Positions 34,941-44,349 of a stretch of 64,000 nucleotides of DNA are shown here, one piece after another (the stretch's first letter is position 1; every line of letters starts with the position of its first letter). Location of the stretch: NCBI RefSeq assembly GCF_003285015.1, contig NZ_QMFB01000002.1, positions 476,647 through 540,646 of the forward strand, read 5' to 3'. The translations under genes were made by a program, and so were the position numbers. The stretch is from Paenibacillus contaminans (GTDB lineage: Bacteria > Bacillota > Bacilli > Paenibacillales > NBRC-103111). The notes under the pieces were generated by a model, which was given only the letters and a program-made list of their open reading frames with translations, had not been told where the DNA came from and searched no databases.

Positions 34941-36455
34941 ATGGATAACGCGCTTCGATTATTGACGGATGAGCAAATGAGGACGTTCATTGCGGAAGGC
35001 TTTCTAATTCTTAATACCGATTTCTCAAAAACGTTTCACGATCAGCTGCTGGAAAAGCTGAACCATGTGTATCAGAACGAAGGCAATCCGGGCAACAACC
35101 TGCTCCCAAGAGTACGGGAATTGCAAAAAGTGTTTGACCATCCGGTAGTCAAAGGCGCCCTGACGAGCGTACTCGGTCCCGATTTCATGCTGCACGCGCA
35201 TCGCCATGGCCACTACAACAATTCGCCGAAGCCGGGAGGCTGGCATAAAGACAGCTATTGGGGGTATTACCGCACGCGCAACCTCCGGCCTTGGTGGGCG
35301 ATGATCATGTACTTCCCGCAGGATACGCCGCTCGAGCTCGGCCCGACCGGCATCATGCCGGGCACGCAATATTACGGTTCGCGTACGTTCGAATCCGACG
35401 AATGTGCAGGAGAAGCGACGGCCAAAGGCGCGGCGGGTACGTTCGCTCTTATCCATTACGATATATGGCATCGTTCCACTGCCAATACGGCGGGACTGGA
35501 CCGCTATATGTTGAAGTTCGAATTTATGCGCACGCAGGCGCCGGTCGCACCGACATGGGATAACCGGAACCCCGAGTGGGTTACGCCTGCCGCTTTCAGC
35601 ACGCCTATTTTGCCTCATGAAGCGCTTTGGCGCGATACATGGAACTGGATGTCAGGCCGTTCCACGCCGGAGGATGCGGGATATGCCGAGACTGACGGCG
35701 ATATTGTGACGCTGCTTGAGCAGCTTCGCGGCTCCAGCGAAGAAGGCAGAGTGCGCGCCGCCGATCAATTGGCGCTGCTCGGCGGCAAAACCGCTGCCGC
35801 AGGCGCTGTGCCTGCGCTGGCCCAAGCGCTCGAGGATCCGTTCGAGCCGGTGGCCATCAATGCAGCATACGGTTTGGCGCGATTGGGAGATGCCGGCGTT
35901 TCAGCGCTGCTGCAGGCGCTGCGTCACGAGAGCAAGCAAGTCGCCCGTTCAGCGGCTTACGGGTTAACCGCAGCCGGCGAGCAAGCGGTGGACGGTTTGA
36001 CCGAGGCGCTGCAAAGCGAACGCGAAGAAACCGTTGCGCTAGCCGTCTTCGCTCTGGGTGAGCTGCAAGATAAAGCGGCTTCCGCTCTGCCATCGCTCAT
36101 TCGCCTGCTGAACGGCTCGTCAGAGGCCGTTCGCCGAGTCGTAGTGGAAGCGCTCGGCACGATCGGGGACCCCGGTATCGATTCGGTCGTCGCCTTGGCC
36201 AAAAGCTTGAAGGATGAAGACGTACAGGTGCGTTTCATGACCGGCCTCTCCCTTTGCAAGCTGGGCGCCAAAGCCGAGGCGGCTCTGCCGGAGCTGATCG
36301 AGGCGATGGAGGACGAAAATCGTTACGTCCGCGCTCATGCAGCCGAAGCTCTATACTATATCGGTACGCCGCAAGCATCGGCAGCGCTGCTCGACTTCTT
36401 GCGCTCCTCCCGCTGGTGCCCGACCACGACGCCGGCAAGCACGTTTTATCCGTAA
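34941..36455 (+). CDS. phytanoyl-CoA dioxygenase (PhyH) domain fused to HEAT repeats
   Basis: 504 residues. Residues 1-220 are a non-haem Fe(II)/2-oxoglutarate dioxygenase of the PhyH family. Iron ligands are in GWH(102)KD(104)SYW and His177 of IHYDIWHRSTAN, with a downstream Arg for 2-oxoglutarate. Residues 255-490 are about seven HEAT/PBS-lyase repeats, each with text like PVAINAAYGLARLGDAG or PEAVRRVVVEALGTIGDPG. GGAGG precedes ATG. It is monocistronic and cytoplasmic. The hydroxylated substrate is unknown; the HEAT solenoid may bind a protein or scaffold substrate. Confidence 0.85.
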   Translation: MDNALRLLTDEQMRTFIAEGFLILNTDFSKTFHDQLLEKLNHVYQNEGNPGNNLLPRVRELQKVFDHPVVKGALTSVLGPDFMLHAHRHGHYNNSPKPGGWHKDSYWGYYRTRNLRPWWAMIMYFPQDTPLELGPTGIMPGTQYYGSRTFESDECAGEATAKGAAGTFALIHYDIWHRSTANTAGLDRYMLKFEFMRTQAPVAPTWDNRNPEWVTPAAFSTPILPHEALWRDTWNWMSGRSTPEDAGYAETDGDIVTLLEQLRGSSEEGRVRAADQLALLGGKTAAAGAVPALAQALEDPFEPVAINAAYGLARLGDAGVSALLQALRHESKQVARSAAYGLTAAGEQAVDGLTEALQSEREETVALAVFALGELQDKAASALPSLIRLLNGSSEAVRRVVVEALGTIGDPGIDSVVALAKSLKDEDVQVRFMTGLSLCKLGAKAEAALPELIEAMEDENRYVRAHAAEALYYIGTPQASAALLDFLRSSRWCPTTTPASTFYP

Positions 36456-36594
36456 GAAGCTCGAAAGGTATAAAGGGAATGGCCTGATGGCTTGTCTAAA
36501 CTAGGGGCGGCCGGCACACGGAACCCTTCACCCGTGTCTTTCCGCCGCTGTATGGCATCGTCGTATGACCGGCGTGTGCCCTAGTTGCCAAAGC

Positions 36595-36630
36595 AAAAAC
36601 CCATCATCCGAATATTCGGAGATGGGTTTT
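36595..36630. terminator. bidirectional terminator between the PhyH-HEAT and aroF genes
   Basis: AAAACCCATC, an inner CCGAATATTCGG, and GATGGGTTTT form a long stem with A/T tails on both sides, serving the converging genes. The rest of 36456-36701 shows nothing notable. Confidence 0.88.
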
Positions 36631-36701
36631 ATGCTGTCTTACCGCACCATATCGGCGCGAAGGGTTTCGCTGTATAACGGCGGTCGGTCGACCGTTTTCC
36701 T

Positions 36702-37760
36702 TTACTTCTTCCAGGAGCCCGGCTCGATGACTTCCTTCGGCGTATCGAACCGTTTGCCGCATAGCGGCGCGAGCTTCTCCAGATCGGCCAGCAAGCCTGC
36801 GAACTGATCCGGGAAGAGCGACTGGACACCGTCGCCGGTCATCGAATTGTCGGGATCGGTGTGCATTTCGACGATCAAACCGTTCGCTCCCGCAGCGACG
36901 GATGCTTTGCACATCGACTCTACCAGCTCGCGGCGGCCTGTGCCATGGCTCGGATCCGAAATGACCGGCAAGTGGCTGAGGCCTTGAAGCACCGGAATCG
37001 CCGCCAAGTCCAGCGTATTGCGGGTGTAGGTTTCGAAGGTGCGAATGCCGCGCTCGCAAAGCATAACGTTCGGGTTGCCGCCTGCAAGAATGTACTCCGC
37101 CGCATTGAGGAATTCGTCGTATGTCGCGCTAAAGCCTCTCTTGAGCAGCACCGGCGTCTGGATCGTGCCGAGCTTGCGTAACAGGTCAAAGTTTTGCATA
37201 TTCCGCGTTCCGACCTGCAGGATATCGGCATACTCCGCGCAAACATCCACGTATTCCGGCGTCATGACTTCTGTAATCGTAAGCAAGCCGTGCTTTTTGC
37301 CGGCCTCCGCCATCATGGCGAGCCCCTCTACGCCGATGCCTTGGAAGCTGTAAGGACCGGTCCGCGGTTTGAAGGCGCCGCCGCGAAGCACTTGGCCGCC
37401 GGCTTTTTTGACTAAACGCGCGATCTCGTCGATTTGCTCGGGAGATTCGACCGCACAAGGGCCGCCCATTATAACCAGCTGATCCCCGCCGATTTCCACA
37501 TCTTTGATTTTGATGATCGTATTGTCCGGATGGAAGTCGCGGCTGGCGAGCTTGTAAGATTTCGAAATTTTCAGCACCTGCTCAACGCCGCTCATTTGGC
37601 GCAAATGCTCCGCGAGCGTCGGATCGAACTTGCCGATGATGCCGATTACCGTCCGGTCGACCCCCTGCGAAATGTGAGCCTGCACGCCGTGCTTCTCGAT
37701 ATATTTAACGATCTCCGCTACCCGTTCTTCGGAAACTTTATTCGATGTCACTACGATCAT
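36702..37760 (-). CDS. aroF: 3-deoxy-7-phosphoheptulonate (DAHP) synthase
   Basis: 352 residues, the first enzyme of aromatic amino-acid synthesis, condensing phosphoenolpyruvate with erythrose 4-phosphate. An N-terminal ferredoxin-like regulatory domain (about 1-70, IVVTSNKVSEERVAEIVKYI) precedes the KDPS-like barrel. The barrel carries IMGGPCAVES, LRGGAFKPRTGPYSFQG, LLKRGFSATYDEFLNAAEYI, DPSHGTGRRELV and EMHTDPDNSMTGDG. ATG at 37760 follows GGGAGAG. The leader contains a 24-bp direct repeat. Confidence 0.95.
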   Translation of the reverse strand: MIVVTSNKVSEERVAEIVKYIEKHGVQAHISQGVDRTVIGIIGKFDPTLAEHLRQMSGVEQVLKISKSYKLASRDFHPDNTIIKIKDVEIGGDQLVIMGGPCAVESPEQIDEIARLVKKAGGQVLRGGAFKPRTGPYSFQGIGVEGLAMMAEAGKKHGLLTITEVMTPEYVDVCAEYADILQVGTRNMQNFDLLRKLGTIQTPVLLKRGFSATYDEFLNAAEYILAGGNPNVMLCERGIRTFETYTRNTLDLAAIPVLQGLSHLPVISDPSHGTGRRELVESMCKASVAAGANGLIVEMHTDPDNSMTGDGVQSLFPDQFAGLLADLEKLAPLCGKRFDTPKEVIEPGSWKK

Positions 37761-37788
37761 ATTAATCTCTCCCATTCTGTAATTTCAC

Positions 37789-37833
37789 GCTTCAACGCTT
37801 ATACGCTTGTTCGCTTCAACGCTTATACGCTTT
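37789..37833. repeat. 24-bp direct repeat in the aroF leader
   Basis: CGCTTCAACGCTTATACGCT appears twice, 24 bp apart, between the aroF promoter and its ribosome-binding site. The second copy is nearly complete. It lies in the transcribed leader. Confidence 0.85.
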
Positions 37834-37848
37834 TAATCGTTAAAGCAA

Positions 37849-37876
37849 CTATACAAGAAAAGTTATGACCCGTCAA
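37849..37876 (-). promoter_or_regulatory. sigma-A promoter of aroF
   Basis: The minus strand has TTGACG (37871-37876), 16 nt, then TATAGT (37849-37854), about 90 bp upstream of the aroF start. Confidence 0.75.
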
Positions 37877-37890
37877 GAGGGGGCCGAACG

Positions 37891-37920
37891 AAAAAACGCC
37901 GGCTGCATTCGGCCGGCGTT
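37891..37920 (-). terminator. intrinsic terminator of the DUF2062 gene
   Basis: On the minus strand AACGCCGGC pairs with GCCGGCGTT, followed by TTTTTTCG. It begins 6 bp past the stop at 37926. Confidence 0.92.
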
Positions 37921-37925
37921 CAACA

Positions 37926-38519
37926 CTATGAATGGTTATCCGGCGTCATTAGCTGCGCTTTACGCCGTTTGCGTCTTTCTTTACGTTTGGATGCGAAGGC
38001 CTCAAGCAGCCATTTGAGCGGGAAGTAAGTGACGATTCCAAGAACGACACCGACGACCATTCCCCCCACGATAAGCTGGAACGCGCCCCTCACAATCTTC
38101 TCTATTTTATCGGGCAGAAAATGCAGATAGTCCCCGAAATGTTTAGGGACGAGCATTTTCCCTACCTTCATATTGATAAAAGACATCGGAATATAAATGA
38201 TTTTACCGAACAAAAAACCGATTAAGGCTCCGGGAAGACTCGCCCGCATTACATATACGACCGGTAAAATCAATAACGCGGCAAGTCCCGCGGTCGGCAG
38301 CGTAAACATCTCAGCCCACAAGCCGATGCTGAAACCTTTGGCTACTTTAGCCGGACCGCCTTTGGCGCGAAGCAGCATCAAATATTTATATTTCACCCAG
38401 CGGCGAGTTCCTGCCATACGAACACGCAGGGTTCTTTGCTTGCGCACTGTCGGCTCGACCAATGCTCCGCCGCTGTTCGTCGCCGGTAATCCGGCACGAT
38501 CATTCGCCTGCTTTTCCAT
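37926..38519 (-). CDS. DUF2062 membrane protein
   Basis: About 197 residues. The DUF2062 signature lies in VAKGFSIGLWAEMFTLPTAG. Three to four hydrophobic segments follow, and the C-terminal tail is very basic (KRKERRKRRKAQ). The family is found beside lipid or glycan genes in many bacteria but its activity is unknown. I place the start at ATG 38519 (MEKQANDRAG). Upstream in-frame ATGs at about 38546 lack a ribosome-binding site. It is probably co-transcribed with ispH, whose stop lies 117 bp upstream. Confidence 0.8.
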   Translation of the reverse strand: MEKQANDRAGLPATNSGGALVEPTVRKQRTLRVRMAGTRRWVKYKYLMLLRAKGGPAKVAKGFSIGLWAEMFTLPTAGLAALLILPVVYVMRASLPGALIGFLFGKIIYIPMSFINMKVGKMLVPKHFGDYLHFLPDKIEKIVRGAFQLIVGGMVVGVVLGIVTYFPLKWLLEAFASKRKERRKRRKAQLMTPDNHS

Positions 38520-38635
38520 GTCGCTTACCCCATCCCCTGGCATCATTGCAAAATCATTCCTGTAGTGTCGACGGGAATACCTCGTCTGCCTTCGGGCGTC
38601 TTGCGACGAGGGAGGGCGAAAACGGACGGCTTCGG

Positions 38636-39580
38636 TCAACTTTTCGTTTTGACGGAAGGGATCAGCTTCTTCATATTGATGGTGCGCTTAATCTCCCAAG
38701 TTTGTTCGTCTGCGGGGTTATACTGCTCCAAGAATGTAATTAATTCTTTCGTTATTGGAGTTGGCGTTGAAGCGCCGGAAGTAACGGCTACTTTGCGGAC
38801 GCCCTGCAGCCACTCCAGCTGAAGCTCGCTTATGTCGCCGATCCTGTACGCCTTAACGCCGGCAATTTGCTCGGACACCTGCGCAAGCCGATTCGAGTTG
38901 TTGCTGCGCGGGTCGCCCGCCACAAGCACGAGATCCGCCTGCTTGCCCTGCTCCGCTACCGCTTCCTGACGCACCTGCGTAGCCAGGCAAATCTCATTAT
39001 GAATTTCAGCCGTCGGAAATTTGGCGATCAGCGCATTCATAATGTGGCGGATATCCCACTGGCTCATCGTCGTCTGGTTCGTTATAATGATCCGCTCCGT
39101 ATCGAGTTCAAGAGCGTCGATCTCCTCGATCCGCTCGATCAGCCGGACATGATCCGGCGCAATGCCGAGCGCGCCTTCGGGCTCGGGATGCCCTTTCTTC
39201 CCGATATAGATGATGCGGTAACCGTCCGCTACCTTCTCGCGAATCAGGTCATGCGTTCTCGTTACGTCCGGACAAGTCGCATCGACGACGGTCAAGCCCT
39301 TGTCCCGGGCGCGCTTGCGCACCTCCGGCGAAACCCCGTGAGCCGTAAAAATGACGGTTCCTTTCTCAACCTGTTCCAAAATTTCAAGACGGTTTTCCCC
39401 GTCGAGCGTAACGATGCCTTCATCCTCGAAAAACTGCGTTACATGCGCATTATGGACAATCATGCCCAAAATATATATCGGTCGAGGCAGGTTTATGTTC
39501 TTAGCCGTCTGCATCGCTAACGCCATCGCATCGACTACCCCATAGCAGTAGCCCCGCGGCGATATTTTGATGACTTCCAT
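38636..39580 (-). CDS. ispH: 4-hydroxy-3-methylbut-2-enyl diphosphate reductase
   Basis: 314 residues, the last enzyme of the MEP isoprenoid pathway, yielding IPP and DMAPP. The three Cys ligands of its 4Fe-4S cluster are Cys12 ([10 protein letters not shown]), Cys103 (VDATCPDVT) and Cys198 (NEICLAT). [23 protein letters not shown] and [12 protein letters not shown] are further family motifs. ATG at 39580 behind GGTGGGACA is preferred to a GTG four codons upstream. Confidence 0.95.
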   Translation of the reverse strand: MEVIKISPRGYCYGVVDAMALAMQTAKNINLPRPIYILGMIVHNAHVTQFFEDEGIVTLDGENRLEILEQVEKGTVIFTAHGVSPEVRKRARDKGLTVVDATCPDVTRTHDLIREKVADGYRIIYIGKKGHPEPEGALGIAPDHVRLIERIEEIDALELDTERIIITNQTTMSQWDIRHIMNALIAKFPTAEIHNEICLATQVRQEAVAEQGKQADLVLVAGDPRSNNSNRLAQVSEQIAGVKAYRIGDISELQLEWLQGVRKVAVTSGASTPTPITKELITFLEQYNPADEQTWEIKRTINMKKLIPSVKTKS

Positions 39581-39661
39581 AGTTTGTCCCACCCATCATT
39601 TATAAGAAACCGGCTTCCTATATCATTATACATCATATAAGAGCTGTTTTCTCATTATACC

Positions 39662-41149
39662 TTATTCCATAATCTCGGGGAAGCGGCTTGTCGGAAGCCA
39701 GACGACAAATGTCGTGCCTTCGTCTTTGCGTGTGGCGACTTCGATCGAGCCGCCATGCTCGTCTATTATCCATTTGGCGATGGACAGTCCGAGCCCGGTT
39801 CCCGACGTTTGTCCGCGGGATTTGTCGGCACGGTAGAAGCGCTCGAAAATATGCGGCACCTCTTCCTTGTCCATGCCGATTCCCGTATCGCTGATCCGAA
39901 CGCCGATCTGATCGGAGCCTTTCAACGCGTCGATCCGCACATAACCTTCATCGGTATATTTGAACGCATTTTCTATGAAAATAAACAGCAGCTGCTGCAA
40001 GTAATCCCGGCTGCCGCTGACGACAGCGCCTTCGAGCGCGGATAAATCGCCGACGATAAAATCGACAGACTTCGGCAGCATGCCCGCTTTGCGGACGACC
40101 GTTTCGACAATCGGCAGCATTGGCAGCGCTTCTTTGGAAATTTGCAAGCCCGTATCAGCCCGCGCCAGCGACAATAGGTCGTTGACGAGACGGCTCATCC
40201 GCGAAGCTTCGCCGGCGATATCCTGCATCGCTTCCAGCGACAGCTCCATTTTGTCCTTATCGTCGAGCGCTCGTGCATTCTCATTTTCATTCTCCTGCTG
40301 ACGCCACATTTTCTCGAGCAAGTCGACATTGCCGCGAATGGTCGTAAGCGGGGTGCGAAGCTCGTGCGAAGCGTCGGAAACGAAACGGCGCTGCGTCCGG
40401 TTCGACTCCTCAAGCTCGCCGTACATGAGCTGAATCCGCTCCAGCATGCTGTTTATCGTCGAAGTCAGCTTGCCGATTTCGTCCGGCGGGCCGATGTAAT
40501 CGATCCGTTTGTCAAGGTCTGCGCCGTTCTCGATCTGCGCTGTGGCGGCGACAATATTGTCGATCGGCTTAAGCGCCTTCCGGGCGAGAAACAAACCGAA
40601 GGTAGCTGCAATAAAGAGTGTGATTAGGAAGAGCACAACCAGTACGTACATTAGCAATCTCATTTGATTGTCGATGCTGTCTACGATGGCAGCCACTTGC
40701 AACACAACGAATATATCGACATCGTTTTGTCTGTCTTCAAACTTAACCGGCACATTGTACATAAAGAAAGATTTACCCTGTGCCTTGAAGCGTTCAGCCA
40801 TATTTTTGTCTTTTTTTGCCGCCGCTACAGCGCCTTCGGTCGGAAAAGGATAATCCGTCGTACTCTTAATAATCGAGCCGGATTGATCGGATACCTGCAC
40901 GAAGTAACCGGGGTATCGAAATTGATCGAGCCGGTTTAAACCGTTGACGGCGTACTGCGTTTGTCCATTAATGACCCACCTGGTTACAGTTATTTTTTGT
41001 CGAATCTCAGAGCTGATCTCCTCCATCTGACTCTTCTGATTGCTGTAAAGCATTACGTTAAGCGCCCCGTAAAGCACCACGCCGAATACAAGCATCGTAA
41101 CCGCGAGGAGACCCGAATACCACAGGGTCAGGCGCAACCTGATGGACAT
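39662..41149 (-). CDS. two-component sensor histidine kinase
   Basis: 495 residues. Membrane helices (about 12-34 and 165-188) flank an extracellular sensor region. HAMP covers about 190-242. HisKA has the phosphorylated His262 in FVSDASHELRTPLTT. HATPase motifs are FIENAFKYTD, ISDTGIGMD and GTGLGLSIAK. The start lies 4 bp after the response-regulator stop behind GGGGAGA. Beside an HtrA-type protease, this resembles CssS/MprB-type envelope-stress kinases that sense misfolded secreted proteins; that role is inferred from context. Confidence 0.92.
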   Translation of the reverse strand: MSIRLRLTLWYSGLLAVTMLVFGVVLYGALNVMLYSNQKSQMEEISSEIRQKITVTRWVINGQTQYAVNGLNRLDQFRYPGYFVQVSDQSGSIIKSTTDYPFPTEGAVAAAKKDKNMAERFKAQGKSFFMYNVPVKFEDRQNDVDIFVVLQVAAIVDSIDNQMRLLMYVLVVLFLITLFIAATFGLFLARKALKPIDNIVAATAQIENGADLDKRIDYIGPPDEIGKLTSTINSMLERIQLMYGELEESNRTQRRFVSDASHELRTPLTTIRGNVDLLEKMWRQQENENENARALDDKDKMELSLEAMQDIAGEASRMSRLVNDLLSLARADTGLQISKEALPMLPIVETVVRKAGMLPKSVDFIVGDLSALEGAVVSGSRDYLQQLLFIFIENAFKYTDEGYVRIDALKGSDQIGVRISDTGIGMDKEEVPHIFERFYRADKSRGQTSGTGLGLSIAKWIIDEHGGSIEVATRKDEGTTFVVWLPTSRFPEIME

Positions 41150-41153
41150 GCCG

Positions 41154-41843
41154 CTACTCTCCCCTCAATACGTAACCCGCGCCGCGGACCGTCTGAATAA
41201 GCCGCTTGCCGCCATGCTCTTCCGTTTTTTGTCTGATGAGCGCTATATAGACCTCGAGCACGTTAGACTCTCCGCTGTAATCGTAGCCCCATATTTTTTC
41301 CATAATCAAATCGCGCGACAACACCCGCTTCGGATTTTGCAGAAACAGATGAAGCAGCTCGAACTCCTTCGTAGTCAGATCAACCCGCTTCTCGCTGCGA
41401 AACACCTCCCGCGTATCGAGATCCATCACGACATCCTCGTAATACACCCGGTTGCTCGAAGCCTGCTCGGTGCGCTGCGCTTTACGGCGCAGGAGCACGC
41501 GAACACGCGCAAGCAGCTCCTCGAGCGCGAATGGCTTTACGAGATAATCGTCGGCTCCCAGGTCGAGCCCTTTTACGCGATCGCCGACTTCGTCTTTAGC
41601 CGTTAACATAAGCACCGGCGTATCGGCGCCGCCCTCGCGAAGCCGCCGCACGACCTCCCAGCCGTCGACCTTCGGCATCATAACGTCGAGCACGATCAAG
41701 TCCGGCTCCTGTTCGAGCACCTGCCTGAGCCCTTCCTGTCCGTTATCCGCCGTAAATACGGTATATCCTTCAAATGCGAGACTGCGGCGCAGCATCGAAA
41801 TTATTTTATCGTCGTCGTCAACCACCAATATTTTTTCGCGCAT
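41154..41843 (-). CDS. OmpR-family response regulator
   Basis: 229 residues. The receiver domain has phospho-acceptor Asp53 (LIVLDVMMPKVDG) and the conserved Lys in DDYLVKPF. The OmpR/PhoB winged-helix output domain (RVDLTTKEFELLHLFLQNP, VRGAGYVLRGE) follows. It is in an operon with the histidine kinase downstream and likely regulates the neighbouring protease gene, whose promoter carries 11-bp spaced direct repeats. Confidence 0.94.
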   Translation of the reverse strand: MREKILVVDDDDKIISMLRRSLAFEGYTVFTADNGQEGLRQVLEQEPDLIVLDVMMPKVDGWEVVRRLREGGADTPVLMLTAKDEVGDRVKGLDLGADDYLVKPFALEELLARVRVLLRRKAQRTEQASSNRVYYEDVVMDLDTREVFRSEKRVDLTTKEFELLHLFLQNPKRVLSRDLIMEKIWGYDYSGESNVLEVYIALIRQKTEEHGGKRLIQTVRGAGYVLRGE

Positions 41844-41934
41844 CGGGTCACATCCTTCTTATGGGTTGCAGAGCTTGTCCTGTTATATATTTTACCAAAA
41901 ATTTCGTCAAATGACCGCTAAGAAGACCAAAGAA

Positions 41935-41960
41935 AGAAGCAGCCGCACGGACTGCTTCTT
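41935..41960 (-). terminator. intrinsic terminator of htrA
   Basis: On the minus strand GAAGCAG and CTGCTTC pair around a 9-nt loop, followed by TTTCTTTGG. It lies 25 bp past the protease stop. Confidence 0.85.
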
Positions 41961-41984
41961 CGTTAGCGGCTTATCGCAGCCGGC

Positions 41985-43589
41985 TTATTGCTGTTGATTT
42001 TGCTGCTGAACGTCGTTGCGGTTGCCGATCGTGACTTCGACATCGAGCTTTTTGCCGTCGCGCACGATACCCATCGTAATTTTATCGCCGACCTTGAACG
42101 ACTGCACCTTCGCCTTCAGCTCGGTCGGATTTTTAACCGCCTCACCGTTGATCGACTGAATGACGTCATAGTTGCGAACTCCCGCTTTGAACGCCGGTCC
42201 GCCGAAGTCGACCGTCGCCACGAGAACGCCGTCGGTGGAATCGATTTTGAGCTCTTTCAAATACGATTGGTCGATAGGTTCCATCGTGATGCCGACATAC
42301 GGATCGGGCTGCTTAGGAATTTCAACGTTTTTGATCAATTTGTCGAGCACTTCTTCCACAGTTTTCGTAGGAATGGCGAAGCCGATGCCTTGCGCTTGCG
42401 AGCTGACGGCCGTGTTGATGCCGATCACTTCGCCGTTCAGGTTAAGCAGCGGGCCGCCGGAGTTGCCCGGGTTGATGGAAGCGTCCGTTTGCAGCAGATG
42501 CTGATAATTGCGCGTTCCTTTGCTGTCCGGAATGCTGATCGGACGTTCCTTGGCGCTCAGCACGCCGACCGTTACCGTATGATCGAAGCCGTACGGGTTG
42601 CCGATCGCCACTACCCAGTCGCCGACGTTAACATCGCTTTCTTGCTTGCTCATCGGAAGAATCGGGAACTCTTTGTCCCCTTTGATTTTCAGAACGGCCA
42701 AGTCGAGATCATAGCTGTTGCCGAGCAGTTCCGCTTTGAATGGCGTATCGTAGCCTTGAACCGTCACTTGAATTTCATCCGCGCCGTCAACCACGTGCTG
42801 GTTGGTCAGGATATAGCCGTCCTTCTGGAAAATGAATCCCGAGCCCATTCCGGCTTCCTGCAATTTTCCGTCCGTGCTGCCGCTTTTGCCGCCGTTATTT
42901 GACTTCGGCTGCTGCTGGCTTCCTCCGTCCCCGAAGAAGTATTGGAAGAACGGATCGTCCATAATCGAGCCGCCGCTGCGGGAACGCGATTGGGCTTTGA
43001 CGAACGTTTCAATTTTGACGACCGCCGGGCTGGCGTTCTGAACGATCGACGAAATATTGTCGGGTCGCCCCATATCGAGCGCTACGTTTTTCGTTCCGCC
43101 GCCGGAACCCGAATTCGATGAAGCCGGCGCCGACGAGCCCGTCCCGCTGCCGTTCGAACCCAATACGCCGCTGTCGCCCGTAAAAAGATTCATTTTGTCC
43201 GAAGCGAACATTAGCGATCCTACTACGACCGCCCCTGCCAGAAAAGCGGCAAAGCCGGATTTGAACATGCTGCCTTTCTTCGGCGGACCGCTGATCGTCC
43301 AAGACGCCGTAGGCTGCTGCATCGCGGCGTTATTATCCTGCTGAAGGCCGAAAGGACGGATCGGACGCGGCGGCGTCATCTCCACTTGATTGTCGGGAAC
43401 CGACGATTGGGAAGCCGTCGGTTCCGGCTGCTGCTCTTCGTTCATCGAAGATTTGTACGGCCCGTACGAATAGTAATAGGAAGGCTTCTCTTGCTTGGCT
43501 TCGATATCGGTATCAAACTCTTTATTGCGATCCTGAGGATCGTTCGAGTTTCTGAAAAAGTCGCTGTAATCTTTTTTGTTTTGATCCAT
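41985..43589 (-). CDS. htrA: HtrA/DegP-type membrane-anchored serine protease
   Basis: 534 residues. A cytoplasmic tail of about 108 residues, rich in charged and Pro residues, leads to one membrane helix (110-129). A Gly/Ser linker and an extracellular trypsin-like domain follow, with the triad His265 (LTNQHVVDG), Asp296 (YDLDLAVL) and Ser377 (NPGNSGGP). A PDZ domain (about 425-520) and a Gln-rich tail end it. It degrades or refolds damaged exported proteins. It is near a two-component system, as in the cssRS and mprAB-pepD arrangements. Confidence 0.94.
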   Translation of the reverse strand: MDQNKKDYSDFFRNSNDPQDRNKEFDTDIEAKQEKPSYYYSYGPYKSSMNEEQQPEPTASQSSVPDNQVEMTPPRPIRPFGLQQDNNAAMQQPTASWTISGPPKKGSMFKSGFAAFLAGAVVVGSLMFASDKMNLFTGDSGVLGSNGSGTGSSAPASSNSGSGGGTKNVALDMGRPDNISSIVQNASPAVVKIETFVKAQSRSRSGGSIMDDPFFQYFFGDGGSQQQPKSNNGGKSGSTDGKLQEAGMGSGFIFQKDGYILTNQHVVDGADEIQVTVQGYDTPFKAELLGNSYDLDLAVLKIKGDKEFPILPMSKQESDVNVGDWVVAIGNPYGFDHTVTVGVLSAKERPISIPDSKGTRNYQHLLQTDASINPGNSGGPLLNLNGEVIGINTAVSSQAQGIGFAIPTKTVEEVLDKLIKNVEIPKQPDPYVGITMEPIDQSYLKELKIDSTDGVLVATVDFGGPAFKAGVRNYDVIQSINGEAVKNPTELKAKVQSFKVGDKITMGIVRDGKKLDVEVTIGNRNDVQQQNQQQ

Positions 43590-43702
43590 GATGGTTCCTC
43601 CTCCATTTTAAGACCGGCTCACTATAGGTCCGTTTGCATACCGCCGTTTATTCGCCGTGTATATGCAAGCGGTTATCGTTCATGTCCCTATCATGCACGC
43701 CC

Positions 43703-43720
43703 AACCTTAAATGAACCTTA
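43703..43720 (-). promoter_or_regulatory. direct-repeat box upstream of htrA
   Basis: The minus strand carries TAAGGTTCATT followed directly by TAAGGTT, an 11-bp periodic pair typical of OmpR-family binding sites. It lies about 115 bp upstream of the htrA ATG. The adjacent response regulator is the natural candidate. Confidence 0.55.
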
Positions 43721-43763
43721 AAAAACGTTAAAATGGAGCTAAATTAACGACTTTTTCGCAAAA

Positions 43764-44177
43764 TTATTGCAGCAGACCTTTCTCGACCTTCCTCAGCACA
43801 TCCTCCGCCTGCTCGACCCACGACGGCTCCACGTCCGCATCCGGATCCACCGGCTTCTGAAACTGGTCGACAAGCGCGCCGACCACCTTCGCCTCCGCCA
43901 TATTGTCCAAGCCTTCATTGTATAGATGCTTCAGCACGAACGGCTGCCCGAATTTGATCACCGCATCGGATTGGTCGCTCTCCCCTTCCATCGTGCCATG
44001 CGTTACATGAAACGGGAGCCGAAGCCATACCTTGCGCTCCTCATCCAGATTGCGGTCAAAATATCCGTGGTCGTAATCCCAATTGCCCCCCAGCGAAAAA
44101 TTATGATCGCCCAAATATTCTTGCACATTAACGAACGCTTCTTCTACATTTTCCAATTTGGAAGATAACGAGATCAT
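43764..44177 (-). CDS. yugN: YugN-like family protein
   Basis: 137 residues, cytoplasmic, matching the Bacillus YugN family by NWDYDHGYFDRNLDEE, VWLRLPFHVTHGTMEGE and FVLKHLYNEGLD. The function is unknown. It stands alone between htrA and a divergent secreted-protein gene. The ATG follows AAGGAGC. Confidence 0.85.
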   Translation of the reverse strand: MISLSSKLENVEEAFVNVQEYLGDHNFSLGGNWDYDHGYFDRNLDEERKVWLRLPFHVTHGTMEGESDQSDAVIKFGQPFVLKHLYNEGLDNMAEAKVVGALVDQFQKPVDPDADVEPSWVEQAEDVLRKVEKGLLQ

Positions 44178-44349
44178 CTCATCGCTCCTTACTTTGCCAT
44201 TTTCCCCTAGGATGAACCAAGCGGGATGTTTTTATGTGGCAATGCTAACGAGCCGCACGAAGGGAAGACTATTTATAGGCCCAAACCATTTCCCCAAAAT
44301 GTGACGCGGGATATGACATCCATCCAATTCAGCAAAGGAGGTGTCCTTT

